Source: Marthasterias glacialis
Taxonomy: Eukaryota; Echinodermata; Asteroidea; Forcipulatida; Asteriidae
Reading direction: 5' to 3'
Assembly: GCA_911728455.2 (NCBI GenBank)
Contig: OU452229.1
Location: 15,410,076 to 15,474,075 of the forward strand
Length of the DNA stretch: 64,000 nt
The position numbers and the translations under genes were made by a program. Each line of letters starts with the position of its first letter. Positions within the stretch are counted from its first letter, which is position 1. Under the pieces are notes generated by a model that searched no databases, was not told the origin of the DNA, and worked only from the letters and a program-made list of their open reading frames with translations. Of this stretch, positions 61,431 through 64,000 are shown piece by piece.

Positions 61431-61782
61431 TCCTCTGTACGAATGTTTATTGTAAATAAAAAAAAGCTTGTTCGTCTTACCTCTTCGCCCAGCGCTTCAA
61501 AGCTGAAATTGTACCGTTGGAAAGCCCGTTCCTTAACCTGCTTAGCAAAGTTGGCGAACTGTGGCGTCTCTGGCTTACGGAGAGTGAACGTCATTAGAGA
61601 CCGGTATGCATCTTTGGCCTGTTCGTCGTACTGGTCACCACGCTTCCAGCTCACATCCCCAAAATAGTTGCTATCGAAGAGGAAGATATTGAAGAAAGCG
61701 TATTCCCCGTTCGTCATGCCTAGCTCGTGGGCTGCTAGCATTATTCTCCGGATGGCATCGCCTGATGCACACATGACAACAA
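3761..61782 (-). CDS. NPR1-like: Natriuretic-peptide-receptor-type membrane guanylate cyclase, partial gene (11 internal exons)
   Basis: A single-pass receptor of this family binds a peptide outside the cell and makes cGMP from GTP inside it. Eleven minus-strand exons occur in family order: ectodomain (61782-61481, 37655-37520, 35548-35454, 28003-27862), transmembrane (26982-26907), juxtamembrane (19053-18930), and kinase-homology domain (12775-12710, 10833-10756, 9084-8980, 5964-5893, 3935-3761). All junctions are AG/GT and the phases join without a stop, giving about 457 residues. I recalled human NPR1 for comparison; the pieces align without a missing block. The cytoplasmic part rules out the short clearance receptor NPR3. 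Start, signal peptide and cyclase domain lie outside the window, so catalysis itself is inferred from the family. NPR1 versus NPR2, or an echinoderm sperm-peptide receptor paralogue, cannot be settled here. Confidence 0.93.
3936..5892 (-). other. Intron with one MITE copy and a GC-rich foldback
   Basis: Non-coding. It contains the foldback transposon at 4635-4984. A GC-richer stretch around 5220-5400 has 11-bp inverted arms ccacagggtga (5314-5324) and tcaccctgtgg (5379-5389). A short direct repeat (t-g/t-catttg-a/g-ttggaggatt) sits at about 4107-4156. No exon-like match seen. Confidence 0.75.
4635..4984. mobile_element. MITE copy A of a two-copy family (GCCCC..CTCAACAT termini)
   Basis: The left end gccccggctcaacatcagta is an inverted match to the right end ttaccaatgttgacctgggg plus c. 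The interior aligns through most of its length with 60276-60633, including tcatttgcgagaaaacg and cacttcaggcagaaatattt. No coding capacity, so a non-autonomous DNA transposon is the simplest reading. No clean target-site duplication was seen and the superfamily is unknown. Confidence 0.72.
5893..5964 (-). CDS. NPR1-like: NPR-type guanylate cyclase exon: kinase-homology domain, DILEN helix
   Basis: This 72-nt exon is 24 codons, phase 0 at both ends: [20 protein letters not shown] then DIVK. Human NPR1 reads [20 protein letters not shown] at the same place. The segment is the first C-lobe helix region of the pseudokinase. Acceptor cttgctacag, donor AAG|gtaagc. It joins the exon 3,015 nt upstream (ending GSLQ) to the exon 1,957 nt downstream (starting GMHYL) with no missing residues. 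Confidence 0.95.
5965..8979 (-). other. Intron, no element identified
   Basis: AT-rich with A-tracts (about 7195-7217, 8700-8712) and a homopurine/pyrimidine stretch at 7078-7120. An 88-codon plus-strand frame at 7647-7913 starts [20 protein letters not shown] and carries a C-x-x-C pair plus further cysteines. I recognise no family and see no splice context, so it is not called as a gene. Confidence 0.6.
8980..9084 (-). CDS. NPR1-like: NPR-type guanylate cyclase exon: kinase-homology domain, N-lobe and hinge
   Basis: This 105-nt exon is 35 codons, phase 0 at both ends: [20 protein letters not shown], then [15 protein letters not shown]. It is the best-conserved block in the window; human NPR1 has [20 protein letters not shown] and ILTEYCPRGSLQ. 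F-(I/V)-G-A-C and T-E-Y-C-P-(K/R)-G-S-L-Q span the fourth and fifth strands and the hinge of the kinase fold. Acceptor ttgtttcag, donor CAG|gtaagt. Reading on past the donor quickly leaves the family sequence, which confirms the splice position. Confidence 0.96.
9085..10755 (-). other. Intron with one foldback element
   Basis: Non-coding. Apart from the foldback repeat at 10191-10388 and AT-rich runs, nothing is recognisable. A 112-codon plus-strand frame at 9214-9552 is low complexity and hydrophobic, without family resemblance. Confidence 0.65.
10191..10388. mobile_element. Foldback MITE or short interspersed repeat with GGCCAA..GCTTAAGCA termini
   Basis: The left end gggccaaatccacagagctg continues into cttaagca. 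It is an inverted, slightly diverged copy of the right end (tgcttaagcagctctatgaa followed by attggcc). The element is about 198 bp and has a 27-base A-run in its left half. I have an impression that this terminal sequence is common in marine deuterostome genomes, but I could not check it. Confidence 0.75.
10756..10833 (-). CDS. NPR1-like: NPR-type guanylate cyclase exon: kinase-homology domain, VAIK-lysine strand
   Basis: This 78-nt exon is 26 codons, phase 0 at both ends: [20 protein letters not shown] then LIELKH. It nearly matches [20 protein letters not shown] of human NPR1. The lysine of IAIKK corresponds to the nucleotide-anchoring lysine of protein kinases, kept in this pseudokinase domain, where ATP binding modulates the cyclase. 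The exon ends exactly at the ELKH|MRD boundary. Acceptor cccgcag, donor CAT|gtaagt. Confidence 0.95.
11395..11556. mobile_element. Foldback MITE with about 65-bp arms
   Basis: The left arm 11395-11459 and the right arm 11491-11556 are inverted copies with only a handful of differences, around a 31-base loop. Both arms contain caacaccgacatggtgtta or its complement and ctcttggtatct. With no coding capacity and near-total palindromy, this is a non-autonomous DNA transposon or foldback. Transcribed, it would form one long hairpin. Confidence 0.88.
12126..12262. mobile_element. Short foldback MITE with 24-bp terminal inverted repeats
   Basis: The left end ggcctttttgagatatgg (12126 on) pairs with the right end ccatatctcaaaaaggct (to 12262). 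About 21 of 24 terminal positions match, and weaker pairing continues inward (cagtttggttt with aaaccaaatag). No target duplication was recognised. Confidence 0.8.
12710..12775 (-). CDS. NPR1-like: NPR-type guanylate cyclase exon: second half of Ser-rich regulatory strip and nucleotide-loop region
   Basis: This 66-nt exon is 22 codons, phase 0 at both ends: [20 protein letters not shown] then YK. It fits between the preceding GSRLSLVS and the following GNIIAIKK, where human NPR1 has [28 protein letters not shown]. Serines, a glycine pair, the Q-x-F strand and the YYK end are retained; otherwise this is the least conserved kinase-homology exon. Acceptor attcacag, donor AAG|gtggga. The short length and weak match would make it easy for automated prediction to miss. 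The clean splice sites and fit between neighbours support it. Confidence 0.88.
12776..18929 (-). other. 6.2-kb intron, mostly featureless, SINE near its 5' end
   Basis: The intron splits the Ser/Thr regulatory strip. It holds a tRNA-derived SINE head at 18770-18862 and a 28-base A-run at about 17991-18017 (plus strand). Otherwise I see only AT-rich sequence. Open frames up to about 110 codons (14063-14392, 14966-15256) show no family resemblance. Confidence 0.65.
18770..18862 (-). mobile_element. tRNA-derived SINE head (Ser/Leu-like pol III promoter)
   Basis: On the minus strand, an A-box-like tggttgagcggtc (plus coordinates 18831-18844) is followed 26 bases later by a B-box-like ggtccgaatcgc (18793-18804). 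Spacing and order are those of an internal RNA polymerase III promoter. The flanks do not form an acceptor stem and there is no proper tRNA 3' end. A T-rich tail follows, so this is a SINE head or tRNA pseudogene, not a working tRNA. Confidence 0.7.
18930..19053 (-). CDS. NPR1-like: NPR-type guanylate cyclase exon: juxtamembrane segment and start of kinase-homology domain
   Basis: This 124-nt exon finishes a split arginine codon and adds 41 codons, ending in phase 0 at TCG|gtaggt. It reads [20 protein letters not shown], then [20 protein letters not shown] and S. The family pattern (E-x-E-L-A-x-x-x-W-(R/K)-(V/I)-(R/K)-W-E-D) is clear, as is GSRL(S/T)L, which in NPR1/NPR2 begins the cluster of serines and threonines whose phosphorylation sets hormone responsiveness. 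That role is known for vertebrate homologues and inferred here. Acceptor gatttacag. The intron after this exon cuts the regulatory cluster in two. Confidence 0.95.
19368..19505. repeat. Dispersed repeat with internal hairpin, copy 1
   Basis: Shares with 60715-60880 the motif order cacgttc..cttgtttcgattgtggcaat, then a T-G rich spacer, then tttataatcagtgag. The hairpin cttgtttcgattg / caatgaaaacaag has 13-bp arms and a 3-base loop with one mismatch. Family unknown. Confidence 0.55.
21680..22064. mobile_element. hAT-like MITE with 8-bp target-site duplication
   Basis: The element runs from cagcgccgtaacta to tagttacgccactg, an inverted terminal repeat of the widespread CAGTGGCGTA type. The flanks tatccagc (21672-21679) and tatacagc (22065-22072) form an 8-bp target duplication with one mismatch, the length made by hAT transposases. 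The 385-bp interior has G-runs at about 21709-21718 and 21980-22028 and no coding capacity, so it is non-autonomous. Confidence 0.85.
22267..23209. mobile_element. Nested foldback transposon complex (about 940 bp)
   Basis: The outermost arms tgtcgtcatgat (22267) and atcatgacgaca (to 23209) are inverted copies. Inside, two related units start aatagacc at 22305 and 22949 and share catgaaatat, ctggttggcaaaatgagg and ggtggcgtgacgca. Unit one also pairs with its own right part (cctgttggtaagtc against gacttaccaacagg near 22803). Between the units lies a 77-base hairpin. No coding capacity. It reads as repeated insertion or rearrangement of one foldback family. Confidence 0.8.
22867..22943. repeat. 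Hairpin at the junction of the two foldback units
   Basis: The left arm ends gcacgcgctggcc (to 22901) and the right arm starts ggccagcgcgtgcagtaa (22915). The arms are identical except for a gtgcac insertion and a few outer changes, around a 13-base loop. Confidence 0.88.
26907..26982 (-). CDS. NPR1-like: NPR-type guanylate cyclase exon: transmembrane helix
   Basis: This 76-nt exon (phase 1 in, phase 2 out) encodes almost exactly one membrane span: [20 protein letters not shown], then IYIV and the first two bases of an arginine codon. About 22 uninterrupted hydrophobic residues are followed by the basic R-K-Y-R start of the next exon, the expected stop-transfer arrangement for a type I receptor. 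Acceptor tttaaacag, donor AG|gtatgt. The exon matches no family motif beyond hydrophobicity. Its identity rests on position, reading-frame continuity with both neighbours, and the IY-x-x-RKY-x-x-E junction resembling FIYRKMQLE of human NPR1. Confidence 0.9.
26983..27861 (-). other. Short intron between ectodomain and transmembrane exons
   Basis: 879 nt, AT-rich, no element recognised. Confidence 0.8.
27862..28003 (-). CDS. NPR1-like: NPR-type guanylate cyclase exon: membrane-proximal ectodomain with juxtamembrane cysteines
   Basis: This 142-nt exon has 47 codons plus one base (phase 0 in, phase 1 out). It reads [20 protein letters not shown], then [20 protein letters not shown] and CNEEDDN. 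The W-P-G-x-x-P-P-x-D-(V/I)-P-x-C-G-F core is the conserved end of natriuretic-receptor ectodomains. The two cysteines of CGFKGELC correspond to the closely spaced juxtamembrane cysteines of NPR1 (CGFDNEDPAC), which form a disulfide loop needed for signalling in that family. The acidic EEDD tail leads directly to the transmembrane exon 879 nt downstream. Acceptor atcgcag, donor AATT|gtaagt. Confidence 0.95.
33380..33530. repeat. Dispersed repeat, degenerate copy 2
   Basis: Shares attatttcagatgaaa, then ttctctggatgattggtac and ttataatcag, in the same order and spacing as 60790-60865. The hairpin part is decayed. Confidence 0.4.
33795..33868. repeat. 37-bp tandem duplication
   Basis: Two adjacent copies of a unit starting attatcttcaaatgcaagaa differ at one base. 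Confidence 0.95.
35454..35548 (-). CDS. NPR1-like: NPR-type guanylate cyclase exon: ectodomain, IDANGDRE segment
   Basis: This 95-nt exon completes a split glycine codon (phase 1 in) and adds 31 codons, ending on a codon boundary before ACG|gtgagt. It reads [20 protein letters not shown] and then [11 protein letters not shown]. The family pattern G-x-(V/L)-x-I-D-x-x-G-D-R-E-x-D-(F/Y)-S-L is preserved. This block forms the last strands of the ligand-binding fold. NVT is an N-glycosylation sequon. The acceptor is preceded by a long T-tract (ttttttttatag). Its intron towards exon 37520-37655 is 1,971 nt and its intron towards exon 27862-28003 is 7,450 nt. Confidence 0.94.
35549..37519 (-). other. 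2-kb intron with a SINE-like repeat at its 5' end
   Basis: Non-coding; C-run at 36486-36498. The SINE-like element at 37257-37480 lies close to exon 37520-37655. Confidence 0.75.
37257..37480 (-). mobile_element. SINE-like repeat with (AAT)n-type tail
   Basis: On the minus strand, a possible B-box-like ttggaatcccg is followed by a body with gttttcagtccctgggctga and gttggttttcccccat, ending in a taataataataatgag tail (37263-37280 on the plus strand). The order promoter-like head, conserved body, simple-repeat tail is SINE-like. The body resembles echinoderm SINE consensus sequences as I remember them; I could not check. Confidence 0.5.
37520..37655 (-). CDS. NPR1-like: NPR-type guanylate cyclase exon: ectodomain, [12 protein letters not shown] segment
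   Basis: This 136-nt exon (45 codons plus one base; phase 0 in, phase 1 out) starts [20 protein letters not shown] and ends [10 protein letters not shown], with the last glycine codon split across the next intron. The family equivalent contains FHDGLLLY and ITQRMWNRSFQG. The acceptor is a ctctctctag tract and the donor is GAAG|gtaact. NET and NRT are N-glycosylation sequons. The MWNR(T/S)F block is one of the most recognisable signatures of natriuretic-peptide-receptor ectodomains. A SINE-like repeat lies 40-260 bases below the exon and a twin CA-repeat tract lies about 110 bases above it, so the exon is tightly flanked by repeats. Confidence 0.95.
37765..37985. repeat. Two (CA)n tracts bracketing a TGTGGGGAC-rich spacer
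   Basis: CA tracts lie at 37765-37798 and about 37956-37985. The spacer carries tgtggggac at about 37817, 37869 and 37900, and its complement gtccccaca at 37929. I recall similar CA-flanked TGTGGGGAC cassettes in fish introns; kinship is unproven. Confidence 0.85.
38251..38333. repeat. Dispersed repeat, copy 1 of 2 (GAGGGCGCTGTTCGGGC)
   Basis: Aligns over about 85 bp in the same orientation with 40159-40243. Both contain cagtgagggcgctgttcggg, then a gacgtcat and tgcaaggg. Unknown family. Confidence 0.8.
39327..39432. repeat. Perfect 42-bp inverted repeat (hairpin)
   Basis: The left arm 39327-39368 begins ttgttgtctgctgtgatgtg; the right arm 39391-39432 is its exact reverse complement. The loop is 22 bases and GC-rich (with ggtgccattggcc). 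I found no mismatch in 42 positions. No terminal signature or target duplication of a known MITE class is evident. Confidence 0.95.
39665..39834. repeat. Spaced direct duplication of a 66-bp unit
   Basis: Copies at 39665-39730 and 39769-39834 share tggggacgatgaaat, gaacgatctaggtaatgg or gaggacgatctaggtaatgg, and catcat. The offset is 104 bases, with about a dozen differences. Confidence 0.85.
40159..40243. repeat. Dispersed repeat, copy 2 of 2 (GAGGGCGCTGTTCGGGC)
   Basis: Second copy of the unit at 38251-38333, about 1.9 kb away and in the same orientation. Confidence 0.8.
40710..40830 (-). mobile_element. Penelope-like terminal-repeat fragment with hammerhead-like hairpin
   Basis: The minus strand carries ctgaaga (40823-40817), a 19-base hairpin segment, and gaaacgtcaag. 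A tagtgacacc block follows further downstream and is shared with 55868-55948, also on the minus strand. The two fragments share layout but no coding sequence lies nearby. Association with Penelope-like elements is inferred from the similar motif at the ends of the fragments at 42240-44420 and 56595-57115. Confidence 0.45.
40846..40882. repeat. (GT)n microsatellite with GGGT interruptions
   Basis: Roughly 37 bases of GT dinucleotide interrupted by gggt units. Confidence 0.9.
42692..42857. mobile_element. MITE inserted in the Penelope-like element
   Basis: Terminal inverted repeats aatagaccgttccggc and gccggaacagtctatt match at 15 of 16 positions. It separates two recognisable parts of the Penelope-like coding region, so it arrived later. 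Its aatagacc terminus resembles the unit starts at 22305 and 22949. No target duplication was recognised. Confidence 0.8.
44365..44400 (+). other. Hammerhead-like hairpin motif at Penelope-like 3' end
   Basis: ctttgagaaagactctgcta followed by gggtccaaacgtgagg resembles the layout CTGAAGA - stem - GAAAC seen near 57036 and on the minus strand at 40.8 and 55.9 kb, with gactc/gggtc as the stem. Decayed at the core. Penelope-like elements are known to carry hammerhead ribozymes; activity here is not claimed. Confidence 0.4.
45043..45069. repeat. (TA)n microsatellite
   Basis: About 27 bases of alternating T and A. Confidence 0.95.
46493..46823. repeat. 330-bp (ACAA)n array
   Basis: About 80 tetranucleotide units, interrupted repeatedly by aacccaac and rarer variants (catacatac, caaccaacc). 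The interruptions recur at intervals, suggesting higher-order duplication. The long frames on both strands, rich in K-Q-T-N or C-L-F-V, are artefacts of the repeat. Confidence 0.97.
48706..48930 (+). mobile_element. SINE-like or MITE-like repeat ending in GCGCTATATAAGAAC and (TTA)n
   Basis: Contains ggggtataagtgggtacctg, gcagggagctgagaaagatt, ggcccaatgactagggcgct and terminal gcgctatataagaacaagtt followed by attatt. I recall this body-plus-tail arrangement as widespread in marine deuterostome genomes; naming the family would need a database search. Confidence 0.55.
49287..49420. mobile_element. Foldback MITE with about 38-bp terminal inverted repeats
   Basis: The left end gggagacgctgggtggcagc continues into agactttaccaggtaaat. 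The right end is its reverse complement with a small spacer difference (tggcagcagacttaccaggt on the opposite strand). Total 134 bp, no coding capacity. Confidence 0.88.
50549..50590. repeat. T-run followed by G-run
   Basis: About 32 T then about 10 G. The same T-then-G arrangement appears at 54487-54532. Confidence 0.95.
54487..54532. repeat. T-run followed by G-run, second instance
   Basis: About 29 T then about 17 G. Prone to assembly and polymerase length error. Confidence 0.95.
55868..56070 (-). mobile_element. Penelope-like terminal fragment with hammerhead-like hairpin
   Basis: The minus strand has ctgaaga (55948-55942), a stem-loop segment and gaaacgtcgag (GAAA at 55922-55919), then tagtgacaccacaaacc. 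The minus-strand frame across the motif contains [13 protein letters not shown], which resembles the PEDEQ-type residues encoded by the equivalent motif at 57036. It appears to be the end of a separate, inverted copy. Confidence 0.5.
56595..57115 (+). mobile_element. Penelope-like element 3' end: GIY-YIG endonuclease remnant
   Basis: Plus-strand pieces read [19 protein letters not shown], then [16 protein letters not shown] and EAIEIKSHN, the usual order for the C-terminal half of a Penelope-like GIY-YIG endonuclease, whose metal-binding glutamate lies in the E-A-I-E-I helix. The 3' untranslated part carries ctgaaga (57036-57042) and gaaatgtcgag. Only the 3' end of an element is present, as expected for incomplete reverse transcription. 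It is broken in a few places and looks old. Confidence 0.75.
57036..57070 (+). other. Hammerhead-like hairpin motif at Penelope-like 3' end
   Basis: ctgaaga is followed by c, then the hairpin gagcag-agtata-ctgttc, then gaaatgtc. CUGANGA and GAAA are the invariant strands of a hammerhead core. The additional unpaired C after CUGAAGA departs from the canonical fold, and stems I and III were not convincingly found. Confidence 0.4.
59215..59507 (+). mobile_element. SINE-like repeat with 38-base poly(A) tail
   Basis: The body contains cgtcccatccgaaggtcgaa, then gtttcttggtcaaggacacc, followed by a decayed box-like stretch and a run of about 38 A (59470-59507). The 'cttgctcaaggacac' type core is familiar from tRNA-derived SINEs of aquatic animals, from memory. 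The uninterrupted poly(A) suggests a relatively young insertion. Confidence 0.6.
60276..60633. mobile_element. MITE copy B of a two-copy family
   Basis: Aligns with 4635-4984. Shared blocks are agctcaacattggtaaact, gtaaatgcttc, tcatttgcgagaaaacg, cacttcaggcagaaatattt and ttaccaatgttgagctgggg. It has an internal duplication of tcaggcagaaatat and a longer middle. The left terminus is eroded. Confidence 0.72.
60715..60880. repeat. Dispersed repeat with perfect 13-bp hairpin, copy 3
   Basis: cttatttcgattg-tga-caatcgaaataag at 60731-60759 is a perfect hairpin. Downstream blocks match 19368-19505 and 33380-33530. It starts about 80 bases after MITE copy B. Confidence 0.6.
61394..61424. repeat. Poly-T run about 55 bases below an exon donor
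   Basis: About 31 T on the plus strand (poly-A on the gene strand). It lies inside the intron just after exon 61481-61782. Confidence 0.95.
61481..61782 (-). CDS. NPR1-like: NPR-type guanylate cyclase exon: central ligand-binding ectodomain
   Basis: This 302-nt exon supplies 100 whole codons plus two leading bases (upstream intron phase 1, downstream phase 0). The acceptor follows a pyrimidine-rich tract ending ctgcag; the donor is GAG|gtaaga. The protein begins [20 protein letters not shown], matching the family segment that reads [20 protein letters not shown] in human NPR1. It continues through a [12 protein letters not shown] stretch (family WERGD) to [14 protein letters not shown] is a potential N-glycosylation sequon. 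This belongs to the second lobe of the periplasmic-binding-protein-like fold that binds the peptide. It is the most N-terminal exon found; the next exon is 23.8 kb away. Confidence 0.94.
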
Positions 61783-64000
61783 CTGCAGAAAAGAAGATCA
61801 AAAAGAACAAAACTAACTTAGCACCAACAAAAACAAACGCATTGCCAATTCCGACGTCTTCGTCTTTTCTTGGGTTGAATTTTATATTTATTTATTTATT
61901 TATTTGTTTAAACATAACTGTGTCTCCACTGTTTCATGTTCTTTGCAGCAGTAAGAATGTTTTAAAGATGACCGTGCTCTGTTCCTGTTATAAACCGAAC
62001 ACACATTGAGTATCATCAACCACGCATCGCACTTGTTTGAAATAAAACAAAACGCTCACGACAGATTGAACACATGAAACGCAGTTTAAAATAATCATAA
62101 GACCAGGGGATAACAATTCGTGAGTTTTATGGATACAAAACCTTGGAATCGCAGCCCATATTTTTCAACCATCTTAAAACCGTAACCATAACCCCTTGCC
62201 TCTGATCTAATTACTCTCAAGGTACTGGTAAAGATGTTCTTACCGATGGATCTTTATGGGGTATTTTACACAAAGGAACAAAGGACCCAACAAGGGTTTC
62301 TTTGTTTAACTTGGACCCCGCCCAGGAATTCTTTAGGGAAGAATAGACCAACAATGGCAGGACCTCACAAACCTGATCCGTAAAGTTGTGTGGGTGTGCA
62401 GAGCCAAATAAGATATTTTCATTGTTGGGTTCCCACATGAAAAGTCCTATAACTGACACATAGACCTTTCTTTTGTTTACAATGACCACCATTTCGTACG
62501 GGAGGCCTTGAGTATCCAAACATGTGTTAACTGGCTGGTAAATATTTTGTATTTTTTTTATTTTTTATTATTATTTTTTTTTACGAAGTATAAGTTTACT
62601 TTACGTTTTGGAGAATAAATTCCATTTATCACTAATATGGGTATTGATTTGATAGCATTAATGGTCAAATAATAAACTGTTTTTTTTTATTTATTTATTT
62701 TTTTTGCAGTGATGGTCGCCCGTACTTTTGCTAACCACGGTTTGTAAAACTCGCGGACGTGACAATAACAAAATACATAAAATAAAATTTAAAAAAAGAC
62801 CAGACTATTATTCTGTCCTTCCAACCTCGGTTGGTTACCGTGACATTGGTTGAGTGGAGATAAAGCAATATGGCTGCGTGTGCTTCGAGGTAGTCTTGCT
62901 TCAAGACGTACCATGTGTATTGAACATGTTATTGCTTGATTCTACACTGCTCGATACAGGGAGGCAGCGCAATTAGTTTTGATTTTTTTTTTCAATCGAT
63001 CGTTCGGCAGCTGTACAAGGTTGTAAACCTGGTCATCGTAAGCAAGGTGGTCACGAAGCCGTGTATAAACACCGTTTAGCACCATCTCCACCAACGGTAT
63101 TGCAATAATAATAAAAGCATGCCCACTAATTGCGCAGGGCCGCCGAAGAAAAGCGTTTAGTGCAAGCCAAATTAAAATCCCCACAACCATAGTGAGCTTC
63201 TATTATGTAGACGCTAATTTCCAACTTGAATAAGTATAGTATTTAATTGCCAATATGCAATATATCTTAACGACTCCACGTGTTGGAATTTTTATCAGCA
63301 TGTTTACGACCTCTTCGCATATATTTCGGACAAACAGTTACAGTCCTATCAGAGCAACTGCAGACCTACAGTGTAACATGTTGTTTTCAAACGACCGGTG
63401 TAGTCAATAGACAATCGACCTTGTAAACATGATAAAAAGGCCCGGAGGAGGAATGTAAGATACTGCTCTTTTATCCATGAGCGTGGAAAGAACAACTTAT
63501 AATTACGAATGAACGACAAATAAAACATAATATCATCAATCATTAATAAGTACATATCTTTGTTTCCAGGTATGAATACTAGACAAAGTTATAAAGTGAA
63601 TAACACATCGGGTTATGGTGTGTTTACTTAAAATTTATGTGTTTACACACTGTCATTATCCTCCAAATGCACCGCTGTTTATTTATACTCAAACTGATGG
63701 ATTGTTACAATTTGCTGTATTGAAGAAACCAGTTGAATATTTCATGCACTTGCTGTAGAAATCTAAGAAAAGCAGGGGGGACACAGTCCGTCGCCGGTGC
63801 TCGCTGCATTTCATTACACGAAACACAACCCTCGGTTTGCCATTAGACCATTCAATCATCGAAATTCTTCTGCAAGCACCCGGAACATGGAATTAATGAT
63901 AAATGCTCTAGTTAATATATACAACTGCCAACAAAAAAATTCGCTGCTTTTCTCCCCACAACAAAAACCGTTTGCCATAATTTTCTTCAGTTCTTGAAGT
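61783..64000 (-). other. Intron upstream of the most N-terminal visible exon (partial)
   Basis: Non-coding, AT-rich, with T/A runs at about 61877-61910, 62550-62590 and 62680-62705. Two minus-strand frames (62217-62519, 62942-63190) show no resemblance to the first half of the receptor ectodomain or a signal peptide. Confidence 0.65.

Larger units (their letters stand above)
37656..61480 (-). other. 23.8-kb intron, the main repeat reservoir
   Basis: Contains twin CA tracts, dispersed and tandem duplicates near 38.3-40.2 kb, a perfect 42-bp hairpin, Penelope-like pieces at 40.7, 42.2-44.4, 55.9 and 56.6-57.1 kb, a 330-bp ACAA array, foldback MITEs, SINE-like repeats and T/G or A runs. Stretches such as 45130-46480, 46830-48700, 49430-50540, 50600-54480 and 57120-59200 show nothing I recognise. 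I see no nested host gene, but single-exon non-coding genes would be invisible to this reading. Confidence 0.65.

Overview
This window reads as invertebrate nuclear DNA: AT-rich, intron-dominated, full of short foldback transposons, SINE-like tails, microsatellites and decayed Penelope-like retroelements. The repeat texture looks most like a marine deuterostome, probably an echinoderm. That assignment is inference from repeat style and from the receptor sequence, not from a diagnostic marker.

One protein-coding gene can be supported. It lies on the minus strand and covers nearly the whole window: a natriuretic-peptide-receptor-type membrane (particulate) guanylate cyclase of the NPR1/NPR2 class. 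Eleven consecutive internal exons are visible between 61782 and 3761. All have canonical AG/GT borders, compatible phases and an uninterrupted match to the family order. They encode about 457 residues: the membrane-proximal half of the ligand-binding ectodomain (four exons), one transmembrane helix (one exon), the juxtamembrane Ser/Thr-rich regulatory strip and the first two thirds of the kinase-homology domain (six exons). The N-terminal exons (signal peptide, first half of the ectodomain) must lie above 64000. The end of the kinase-homology domain, the coiled-coil linker and the guanylate cyclase domain must lie below position 1. No other convincing gene, tRNA or rRNA was found.

Layout, low to high coordinate (3' to 5' of the gene): 1-3760 partial intron with two tandem repeats; 3761-12775 six compact kinase-homology exons separated by 1.7-3 kb introns rich in foldback elements; 12776-26906 two large introns flanking the juxtamembrane exon, with a tRNA-derived SINE, a hAT-like MITE with target duplication and a nested foldback complex at 22.3-23.2 kb; 26907-28003 transmembrane and last ectodomain exons, close together; 28004-37655 two more ectodomain exons; 37656-61480 one 23.8-kb intron that holds a perfect 42-bp hairpin, a Penelope-like element with its own MITE insertion, a second Penelope-like 3' end, a 330-bp ACAA array, SINE-like repeats and poly-purine/pyrimidine tracts; 61481-61782 the most N-terminal exon seen; 61783-64000 partial intron.

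The strongest candidates for a second look are the repeat structures (long perfect hairpin, nested foldbacks, a hammerhead-like hairpin recurring at Penelope-derived ends, a three-copy dispersed family with an internal hairpin) and the conserved regulatory region of the receptor split by a phase-0 intron. No wholly new system could be demonstrated from sequence alone.
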